Part shown: piece by piece, positions 1-4,305 of the stretch
Numbering within the stretch: position 1 is the stretch's first letter
Layout: each line of letters begins with the position of its first letter
Source of the DNA: Bacillota bacterium
GTDB lineage: Bacteria > Bacillota > Desulfitobacteriia > Desulfitobacteriales > Desulfitobacteriaceae
Length of the DNA stretch: 7,637 bases
Direction: 5' to 3'
Assembly: GCA_023390635.1 (NCBI GenBank)
Contig: JAEWCM010000034.1
Coordinates: 1-7,637, forward strand
The notes under the pieces: generated by a model
Databases searched by the model: none
What the model saw: only the letters and a program-made list of their open reading frames with translations
Told to the model about the DNA's origin: nothing
Position numbers and translations under genes: made by a program

Positions 1-150
1 CATGTGGATAGGTGATGTTAAGACAGAAAAATCAAGGAATAGAAATGTTGAGAAAGATGTGGACAAGGTTTTAGATTTATCCACAAGTTAATAAAAGAAA
101 AATTGGTGAAAAGTTATCCATTGGTTAAGCACAATTTATGCACAAATTAA
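1..150. other. oriC: oriC, dnaA-downstream part (dnaA-dnaN side), with DnaA-box cluster
   Basis: This AT-rich stretch just past the dnaA stop codon carries several matches to the DnaA box TTATCCACA. They are TGTGGATAG at 3-11 (minus, one mismatch), TGTGGACAA at 58-66 (minus, one mismatch), TTATCCACA at 77-85 (plus, perfect) and TTATGCACA at 136-144 (plus, one mismatch). TTATCCATT at 114-122 is a weaker match with two mismatches. In Bacillus-type split origins the unwinding element lies on this side of dnaA, next to a box cluster. Here positions 12-57 are purine-rich on the plus strand, but I could not find a convincing DnaA-trio repeat. The unwinding element may therefore lie here or just outside the window. 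The box calls are seen directly; the origin function is inferred from position and family knowledge. Confidence 0.8.
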
Positions 151-1578
151 TTATAGTGATTGGATAAGTTGAATAATTTCATTAATCTTTCTTTCTAATT
201 GAGGTTCATTTTTAATGCCCTCTTTTATTTTGTCATAAGCATGAAGAACGGTGGTATGATCTCGCCCTCCAAAATCCTGACCAATTTGAGGTAAAGAATT
301 ATCGGTCAGCTCCCGGGAGAGAAACATGGCAATTTGTCTAGGATAGGCTACAGATCTTGTTCTTTTTTTAGCTTTAAAATCTGCCAGGGAGAGATGATAA
401 TAGTTGGCAACTGCTTGCTGAATCATTTCAATAGTGATTTCTTTTGGCTTTTCTACCGATAAGATATCTTTTAATGCACTGGCAGCTACTTCTGAGGTAA
501 TAGGAAAATTGTTTAAAGAAGCATAAGCTACGACTCTTATTAACGCTCCTTCCAGTTCTCTGATATTTGATTGAATTTTATCAGCGATATAGACCATTAC
601 TTCATTAGGAACATCAAGATTTTCCGAATTAGCTTTTTTACGTAAGATAGCAATCCTTGTTTCCAAGTCAGGAGGCTGAATGTCCGTAATTAAGCCCCAC
701 TCAAAGCGGGAGCGGAGTCTGTCTTCTAAAGTAGGGATTTCTTTGGGCGGGCGGTCAGAAGAAATAATGATTTGTTTGTTAGCTTCGTACAATGCATTAA
801 ACGTATGGAAAAACTCTTCCTGAATACCTTCTTTTCCTGCCAAAAACTGAATATCATCTACTAACAAAATATCGACATTGCGGTAGTGATTGCGAAATTC
901 AACCGGTTTATTCTCTTTAATGGAGTCAATCAAATCGTTAGTAAATTTTTCGCTGGAAACATAAAGTACTTTAGTTTGAGCCTTGTTGTTTAAAATTTGA
1001 TGCCCGATGGCATGCATAAGATGGGTTTTTCCAAGGCCAACCCCTCCATATAAGAATAAAGGATTGTAAGATTTGGAGGGAGATTCGGCTACCGCTAAGG
1101 AAGCAGCATGAGCAAACCGGTTGCTGTTGCCGATGACAAAGGTGTCGAAAGTATATTTAGGGTTAAGATAATTTTCGTGGGGAATGGAATCTTCATTTTT
1201 GTCATCGGGATTTAACTGATTTTCTTCATCTTTAAAGAAAGAGGCAGGAGCATTTTGCGTGAAAGGGGAGATGAAGTGATCAGTATCTTTGTCGGCTGGA
1301 GAAGCGTAGGCTTCATCCGGAGCCGGAATAATAAATTTAATGTTAAGTTGGCTATTGGCAATGGATTGAACTGTTGAACGAATTAAAGAAGAATAGCGGC
1401 TCTCCAACCAGTCCTTAGCAAATTCATTAGGCACAGCGATAATAAGGGTATTATCTTCTAAACCAACTAATTTAATAGAACTTATCCATGTTTCAAAACT
1501 CGGTTGGGATAATTCATATTGAAGCTTTTCCAACGTTTTTTGCCATAAAGAAAATAAGGAATCAGGTTGGGGTGACAT
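151..1578 (-). CDS. dnaA: Chromosomal replication initiator protein DnaA
   Basis: DnaA is the AAA+ ATPase that binds DnaA boxes in oriC, melts the origin and helps load the replicative helicase. The 475-residue product has the full four-domain plan. Domain I (about 1-85) mediates oligomerisation and helicase contact. Domain II (about 86-138) is a variable acidic linker. The AAA+ domain III (about 140-350) has Walker A GGVGLGKT at 178-185, Walker B LLVDDIQF at 238-245, the arginine-finger segment RLRSRFEWGL at 287-296 and sensor II around NIRELEGALIR (338-348). Domain IV is the DNA-binding helix-turn-helix, with signature GGRDHTTVLHA at 437-447. The ATG start is preceded on the minus strand by CAGGAGGTT (1585-1593) at ideal spacing, and the length is normal for the family. 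DnaA boxes lie both upstream and downstream of the gene, which suits autoregulation. No clear intrinsic terminator follows the stop codon within the window. Confidence 0.99.
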   Translation of the reverse strand: MSPQPDSLFSLWQKTLEKLQYELSQPSFETWISSIKLVGLEDNTLIIAVPNEFAKDWLESRYSSLIRSTVQSIANSQLNIKFIIPAPDEAYASPADKDTDHFISPFTQNAPASFFKDEENQLNPDDKNEDSIPHENYLNPKYTFDTFVIGNSNRFAHAASLAVAESPSKSYNPLFLYGGVGLGKTHLMHAIGHQILNNKAQTKVLYVSSEKFTNDLIDSIKENKPVEFRNHYRNVDILLVDDIQFLAGKEGIQEEFFHTFNALYEANKQIIISSDRPPKEIPTLEDRLRSRFEWGLITDIQPPDLETRIAILRKKANSENLDVPNEVMVYIADKIQSNIRELEGALIRVVAYASLNNFPITSEVAASALKDILSVEKPKEITIEMIQQAVANYYHLSLADFKAKKRTRSVAYPRQIAMFLSRELTDNSLPQIGQDFGGRDHTTVLHAYDKIKEGIKNEPQLERKINEIIQLIQSL

Positions 1579-1584
1579 GCATGT

Positions 1585-1593
1585 AACCTCCTG
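1585..1593 (-). promoter_or_regulatory. Ribosome binding site of dnaA
   Basis: On the minus strand this reads CAGGAGGTT, a strong Shine-Dalgarno sequence. The AGGAGG core (1587-1592) is 8 nt from the ATG at 1578-1576. It decides against the out-of-frame ATG at 1582-1580, which lies too close to it. Confidence 0.85.
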
Positions 1594-1628
1594 TAGATAA
1601 ACTTGTATTAAAATGTAAGTAAGCTGTA

Positions 1629-1655
1629 TTTATAAACAAAAATAAGTACTGACAA
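1629..1655 (-). promoter_or_regulatory. Candidate dnaA promoter, proximal
   Basis: On the minus strand a -35-like TTGTCA (1655-1650) is followed by a -10-like TATAAA (1634-1629). The spacer is only 15 nt, shorter than the preferred 17, so the call is weak. It would give a leader of roughly 45 nt ending at the strong dnaA ribosome binding site. The triple DnaA-box array lies just upstream, in a position to regulate it. Confidence 0.35.
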
Positions 1656-1662
1656 AAAAAAG

Positions 1663-1694
1663 TTATACACAAACTTATGCACATTTGTGGATAA
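1663..1694. promoter_or_regulatory. Triple DnaA-box array upstream of dnaA
   Basis: Three DnaA boxes lie almost end to end: TTATACACA (1663-1671, plus, one mismatch), TTATGCACA (1675-1683, plus, one mismatch) and TGTGGATAA (1686-1694, minus, perfect). Their start-to-start distances are 12 and 11 bp, about one helical turn, so bound DnaA molecules would sit on the same face of the helix. The outer boxes point toward each other. The array is about 85-115 bp upstream of the dnaA start codon and touches both candidate dnaA promoters, which fits autorepression as well as an origin role. Confidence 0.85.
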
Positions 1695-1714
1695 CTACTG
1701 CCAACATTAATCAC

Positions 1715-1720
1715 ATTATA
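1715..1720 (-). promoter_or_regulatory. Candidate dnaA promoter -10, distal
   Basis: A perfect TATAAT hexamer reads on the minus strand here, but no good -35 hexamer is found 16-18 nt upstream. If used, transcription would start near 1708 and run straight through the triple DnaA-box array. DnaA binding there could then block it. Confidence 0.25.
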
Positions 1721-1819
1721 GCTTTACATATGCAGAGCTATGGAATCTGACTGCTAATTAAATACATCATACCAATTTTCATATTAGTTATCAACAGAAA
1801 GTTAAGAGGTTTTTAACAA

Positions 1820-1871
1820 TTACTCACTGTGGATAATTTTTCGGATTAAGAAGTTATCCACATGTGAGTAA
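1820..1871. repeat. Inverted repeat built around two perfect DnaA boxes
   Basis: The left arm at 1820-1836 (TTACTCACTGTGGATAA) is complementary to the right arm at 1854-1871 (TTATCCACATGTGAGTAA), except for one extra T at 1863. The 17-nt spacer is 1837-1853. Each arm contains a perfect DnaA box (1828-1836 minus, 1854-1862 plus) and a matching flanking GTGAGTAA block, so the symmetry extends well beyond the boxes themselves. The arms could form a 17-bp stem with one bulge in single-stranded DNA or a cruciform. The right arm ends 10 bp before the -35 hexamer of the rpmH promoter. Confidence 0.85.
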
Positions 1872-1881
1872 AGTTATTGGC

Positions 1882-1911
1882 TTGACAGAACAAAAAATAT
1901 TAGAGTATAAT
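1882..1911 (+). promoter_or_regulatory. Sigma-A promoter of the rpmH-rnpA-yidD-yidC-jag cluster
   Basis: A perfect -35 TTGACA (1882-1887) and a perfect -10 TATAAT (1906-1911) are separated by 18 nt, close to the optimum. Transcription would start near 1918, giving a leader of about 130 nt before rpmH. No comparable promoter was seen between rpmH and jag, so this is probably the main promoter of the cluster. A perfect DnaA box (1854-1862) lies about 20 bp upstream of the -35. Confidence 0.88.
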
Positions 1912-1939
1912 CACTTAGTAATAATGCATTATGGGATTT

Positions 1940-1965
1940 TAGCCTTTCTCTAGTTCTTAAGGCTA
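1940..1965 (+). promoter_or_regulatory. Stem-loop in the rpmH leader
   Basis: TAGCCTT (1940-1946) and AAGGCTA (1959-1965) form a perfect 7-bp stem with a 12-nt loop, inside the predicted untranslated leader of rpmH. The sequence after it (TATTGTTTTGG) is only loosely T-rich, so it is not a convincing terminator. It may be an RNA stability element or a regulatory leader structure, or chance. Confidence 0.45.
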
Positions 1966-2031
1966 TATTGTTTTGGATAGTCGTTTATAATGAGTAAGGT
2001 TAGATTTATATTGTTATGCTTTTATCTTTAT

Positions 2032-2040
2032 AAGGAGGTG
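2032..2040 (+). promoter_or_regulatory. Ribosome binding site of rpmH
   Basis: AAGGAGGTG is a near-perfect complement of the 16S rRNA 3' end and lies 7 nt before the rpmH ATG (9 nt from the end of the AGGAGG core). It suits a very highly expressed ribosomal protein gene. Confidence 0.9.
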
Positions 2041-2047
2041 TTTTAGC

Positions 2048-2182
2048 ATGAAAAGAACGTACCAACCGAAAAATCGTCGACATAAAAGAGTCCATGGCTT
2101 TTTAAGCCGTATGAGTACACCAACAGGCAGAAATGTTATCAAAAGAAGACGTCTTAAAGGTCGCAAAAAACTGTCTGCTTAA
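2048..2182 (+). CDS. rpmH: 50S ribosomal protein L34
   Basis: L34 is a small, very basic protein of the large ribosomal subunit. The 44-residue product starts MKRTYQPKNRRHKR and contains the family core HGFLSRMSTPTGR, then a lysine/arginine-rich tail ending KGRKKLSA. Length and sequence are those of a typical bacterial L34. It is the first gene of the cluster on the rightward side of the origin, preceded by a strong promoter (1882-1911), a 130-nt leader and a strong ribosome binding site. A stem-loop lies between it and rnpA, which could lower downstream expression relative to L34. The order rpmH-rnpA next to oriC is nearly universal in bacteria, which makes the call very secure despite the small size. 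Confidence 0.99.
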   Translation: MKRTYQPKNRRHKRVHGFLSRMSTPTGRNVIKRRRLKGRKKLSA

Positions 2183-2218
2183 AAGCTACTATGAGTGATC
2201 ATTATGTTGATAATCGAA

Positions 2219-2260
2219 AGGCTTCCGCTCAATTGATGCAGCGAAAGCCTAGTTTTCTTT
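2219..2260 (+). terminator. Stem-loop between rpmH and rnpA, probable partial terminator
   Basis: AGGCTT (2219-2224) pairs with AAGCCT (2245-2250), and CGCT (2226-2229) pairs with AGCG (2240-2243), with a C/A mismatch between the two helices and a 10-nt loop. A T-rich tail follows (2253-2260, TTTTCTTT). This resembles an intrinsic terminator of moderate strength. Because rnpA and the following genes have no visible promoter of their own, partial read-through or an RNA-processing role is more likely than full termination. Confidence 0.6.
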
Positions 2261-2321
2261 TATTTATTTGTTAGGGATGTTTAAAAATCTAAATCTTTGG
2301 TTTAGACTGTATGGGGGACGT

Positions 2322-2651
2322 ATGCTTCCTAAAAAGATGAGATTGAGACATAAGTCTGAATTTAGAACTATTTTTGAACAGGGAAATAGTTTACCGGGAA
2401 AATATATGGTGATTTATGTTTTATCAGGCAAGCGCAAGTTTGGATTTATTGCTTCAAAAAAAGTCGGTAATGCGGTGGTTCGCAACAGGGCAAAACGGTT
2501 ATTGCGTGAAGCTATAAGATTACATCTTGATGATATTAAAGATAATGTACAAATTATTTTGATTGCCAGAACTTCTATCAAAGGAGTTTCTTATATTGAA
2601 GTGGAACAATCTTTATTGCGAATTTTGAAAAAAGCACATGTACTGAGGTAG
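2322..2651 (+). CDS. rnpA: Ribonuclease P protein component
   Basis: RnpA is the basic protein subunit of RNase P, which with the catalytic RNA removes the 5' leader of precursor tRNAs. The 109-residue product from the ATG at 2322 begins MLPKKMRLRHKSEF, as family members normally do. It contains the RNR signature RNRAKRLLRE at about residues 54-63, preceded by GFIASKKVGNAVV. The reading frame stays open upstream to a TTG at 2268 and an ATG at 2277, but those starts lack a properly spaced ribosome binding site and would add an atypical hydrophobic stretch. The chosen start has a G-rich GGGGGA (2313-2318), though its spacing is short. Length is typical. It follows rpmH after a stem-loop and precedes yidD by 43 bp. 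Confidence 0.96.
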   Translation: MLPKKMRLRHKSEFRTIFEQGNSLPGKYMVIYVLSGKRKFGFIASKKVGNAVVRNRAKRLLREAIRLHLDDIKDNVQIILIARTSIKGVSYIEVEQSLLRILKKAHVLR

Positions 2652-2694
2652 TTTAAGCTATCGAAGTAGTGTAATATAAAGTAGAGTGATATAA

Positions 2695-2901
2695 TTGAAG
2701 AAATGCATTATAGGGATGATTCATTTTTATCAAAAATACATATCGCCGTTAAAAGGGCCGACATGCCGTTTTTATCCAACCTGTTCCGAATATGCGGTTC
2801 AGGTTTTACAAAAATATGGTCTGTTTAAAGGCTTATTTAAAGCGATTGTAAGGGTTCTTAAGTGTAATCCGTTTCATCCCGGAGGTTATGATCCAGCATA
2901 A
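2695..2901 (+). CDS. yidD: Membrane protein insertion efficiency factor YidD
   Basis: YidD is a small membrane-associated protein that in Escherichia coli assists YidC-dependent insertion of inner membrane proteins; its exact mechanism is unclear. The 68-residue product shows the family core: IHFYQKYISPLKGPTCRFYPTCSEYA (cysteines at 24 and 30) and the C-terminal KCNPFHPGGYDP block (C57). The N-terminal segment is amphipathic to hydrophobic, as usual. The start is a TTG with only a weak Shine-Dalgarno-like GAGTGAT just upstream. It is chosen because homologues begin with MKK followed by a short hydrophobic stretch before FYQKYISP. The later ATG at 2716 would remove this part. The stop codon overlaps the ribosome binding site of yidC, which suggests translational coupling. 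The gene sits in its usual place between rnpA and yidC. Confidence 0.95.
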   Translation: MKKCIIGMIHFYQKYISPLKGPTCRFYPTCSEYAVQVLQKYGLFKGLFKAIVRVLKCNPFHPGGYDPA

Positions 2902-2906
2902 GGAGG
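2900..2906 (+). promoter_or_regulatory. Ribosome binding site that fixes the yidC start
   Basis: AAGGAGG lies directly against the in-frame ATG at 2907, leaving no spacing, but is 6 nt from the in-frame GTG at 2913. The GTG is therefore the likely start of yidC. The site also overlaps the last bases of the yidD stop codon (2899-2901). Confidence 0.8.
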
Positions 2907-2912
2907 ATGTTT

Positions 2913-3566
2913 GTGAATATAATTGTTCAATGGCTGAGCGATTTACTGAAAGCTTTATTTGATTTTACGTCATTGATTGGTATTCCCAGTTATGGAATAG
3001 CTATCATTTTATTAACGATTATTATTAAGATGATTCTTTATCCTTTGACCTGGAAACAGTTATCGACGATGAGAAGAACCCAAAAACTAATGCCGAAGGT
3101 TCAAGAAATTCAAAAAAAATATAAAAACGATCCACAAAAAGCTAATACAATGATTATGGAACTTTATAAGGAAAACAATGCTAATCCCTTAAGTGGGTGT
3201 CTACCTTTGTTAATACAAATGCCGATTTTTATTGCTTTGTATCGCGCATTGGGAAATTTTCAGTATGGAGATCCGACTTTTCTCTATTTGAATTTGACGC
3301 AAAAAGATCCTTACTTTATTTTGGCTATTTTAGCAGCCCTTACAACATTTTTGCAATCTAAGGTTTCAATGCCTAAGACCGGGGCAGCAGACCCTACACA
3401 AAAAACTATGCTTTATATCATGCCTTTATTTATGGCTTATATCAGCTATAGTGTTCCGTCCGGGTTAGCTCTTTATTGGGTCGTAATGAATGTAATGACT
3501 GTCCTTCAACAATTATTTACGAACTACTGGCTGGATAGAAAAGAGAAGCAGGCAACTCAGGCTTAA
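2913..3566 (+). CDS. yidC: Membrane protein insertase YidC/Oxa1/SpoIIIJ family
   Basis: YidC inserts membrane proteins into the cytoplasmic membrane, alone or with SecYEG. From the GTG at 2913 the product has 217 residues, about the size of the conserved Oxa1 core alone. Predicted membrane segments are at about 27-46, 95-115, 133-150, 166-182 and 184-205. The cytoplasmic loop at about 47-92 contains the coiled-coil-like stretch KLMPKVQEIQKKYKNDPQK, followed by the family block NPLSGCLPLLIQMPIFIALYRAL. No signal peptide or lipobox cysteine is seen, unlike the lipoprotein forms SpoIIIJ and YqjG of Bacillus subtilis. The functionally important arginine in the first membrane segment of SpoIIIJ appears to be a lysine here (K39, in TIIIKMILYPL). 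The gene lies directly behind yidD and 31 bp before jag, in the standard order. Confidence 0.97.
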   Translation: MNIIVQWLSDLLKALFDFTSLIGIPSYGIAIILLTIIIKMILYPLTWKQLSTMRRTQKLMPKVQEIQKKYKNDPQKANTMIMELYKENNANPLSGCLPLLIQMPIFIALYRALGNFQYGDPTFLYLNLTQKDPYFILAILAALTTFLQSKVSMPKTGAADPTQKTMLYIMPLFMAYISYSVPSGLALYWVVMNVMTVLQQLFTNYWLDRKEKQATQA

Positions 3567-3584
3567 CAGATGTTGATTGACGTG

Positions 3585-3590
3585 AGGGGG
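3585..3590 (+). promoter_or_regulatory. Ribosome binding site of jag
   Basis: AGGGGG lies 7 nt before the ATG at 3598, a good Shine-Dalgarno match that supports this start. Confidence 0.7.
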
Positions 3591-3597
3591 ATCAGAT

Positions 3598-4233
3598 ATG
3601 AAGGTTGCGGAAAAGACCGGTAAAACTGTTGAGGAAGCAATCGAGGCGGCGTTGCTGGAATTGAAGGTAAGCAAGGATCAGGCGGAAATAGAGATTATTG
3701 AAGAGCCTGTAAAAAAAGGTATTTTTGGCTTATTAGGCACTCGCTTAGCTCGTGTAAGAGTTTCATACGAAGATGACCCAGGGGCCATTGCAGTTGATTT
3801 TATCAAACAGGTCTGTCAAGCAATGGATGTCGATGCTTCTATAGAAGTTTCCAAGAAGGCTGAGTATTGGCATGTTAATATTCAAGGATCTGAATTAGGA
3901 ATATTGATTGGCCGCAGAGGAGATACTTTAGAGGCGTTGCAATACCTCACGAATTTAGCTGTAACACGGAAAATTTCCGAAAGGGCCCGTATAATTGTTG
4001 ATGTGGAAGGTTACAGACAGCGTCGAGAAGATACGTTGATCAATTTGGCCAAACGCCTTTCCGATAAAGTGAAGCGGACTGGGAGCCGTATTGTACTTGA
4101 GCCAATGAATCCACATGAACGGAGAATTATTCATACGGCCTTGCAAGATGATGGGCGAATATCAACATTTAGCGAAGGTGAAGAACCTCATCGCCGTGTA
4201 GTGATTGCCTTAAAACGTGGAGAGACTATATAA
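3598..4233 (+). CDS. jag: RNA-binding protein Jag/KhpB (Jag-N, KH and R3H domains)
   Basis: Jag (also called KhpB or EloR) is a cytoplasmic RNA-binding protein; in streptococci it works with KhpA and affects cell elongation and division. The 211-residue product has all three parts. The Jag_N domain (about 1-52) ends in the family block KKGIFGLLG. A type II KH domain (about 75-145) carries the GxxG loop in GILIGRRGDT (101-110). An R3H domain (about 148-208) has the RxxxH motif at R175-H179 in NPHERRIIH. A good ribosome binding site precedes the ATG. The gene follows yidC closely, as in most Firmicutes. Its stop codon lies inside the left arm of a strong terminator, so transcription of the cluster probably ends here. 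Confidence 0.97.
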   Translation: MKVAEKTGKTVEEAIEAALLELKVSKDQAEIEIIEEPVKKGIFGLLGTRLARVRVSYEDDPGAIAVDFIKQVCQAMDVDASIEVSKKAEYWHVNIQGSELGILIGRRGDTLEALQYLTNLAVTRKISERARIIVDVEGYRQRREDTLINLAKRLSDKVKRTGSRIVLEPMNPHERRIIHTALQDDGRISTFSEGEEPHRRVVIALKRGETI

Positions 4234-4257
4234 AAAGGGGTATCACCCCTTTTTTTC
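4232..4257 (+). terminator. Intrinsic terminator after jag
   Basis: AAAAAGGGG (4232-4240) and CCCCTTTTT (4246-4254) form a 9-bp stem with a 5-nt loop (TATCA), running into a tract of eight T (4250-4256 and flanking) and then CTTT. The A-rich left arm could make it work in both directions, but no leftward gene ends here. It overlaps the jag stop codon (TAA, 4231-4233). Confidence 0.92.
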
Positions 4258-4266
4258 TTTTATGCT

Positions 4267-4277
4267 TGTAATACAAT
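4267..4277 (+). promoter_or_regulatory. Candidate promoter -10 region for mnmE
   Basis: Because a terminator precedes mnmE, a promoter is expected between 4255 and 4295. The best -10-like hexamer is TACAAT (4272-4277). The -35 position falls in the T-tract of the terminator and matches poorly. The call is weak, and read-through from jag is an alternative source of mnmE transcript. Confidence 0.25.
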
Positions 4278-4305
4278 TACCTCTAAAGAAACGGAGAGAT
4301 TTTAG

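Larger units (their letters stand above)
1579..2047. other. oriC: oriC, dnaA-upstream part (dnaA-rpmH spacer)
   Basis: This 469-bp AT-rich spacer separates the divergent dnaA (left) and rpmH (right) and contains no plausible gene. It holds two DnaA-box groups. One is a tight triplet at 1663-1694. The other comprises TTATCAACA at 1788-1796 (one mismatch), TGTGGATAA at 1828-1836 (perfect, minus) and TTATCCACA at 1854-1862 (perfect, plus). It also holds promoter-like sequences for both flanking genes and a leader hairpin upstream of rpmH. Together with the boxes at 1-150 this matches the split origin of Firmicutes, in which dnaA sits between two box clusters. The box sequences are directly visible; function as an origin is inferred. 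Confidence 0.88.

Noticed and set aside
1143..1149. TGTCGAA, a match to the Spo0A box
   Set aside because: A 7-bp motif is expected about once by chance in this window. It lies inside the dnaA coding region, and other copies occur in mnmE and mnmG coding sequence, so there is no support for Spo0A control of the origin from position.
3955..4146. 63-codon minus-strand frame inside jag
   Set aside because: It is antisense to the KH/R3H coding region and has no recognisable features.
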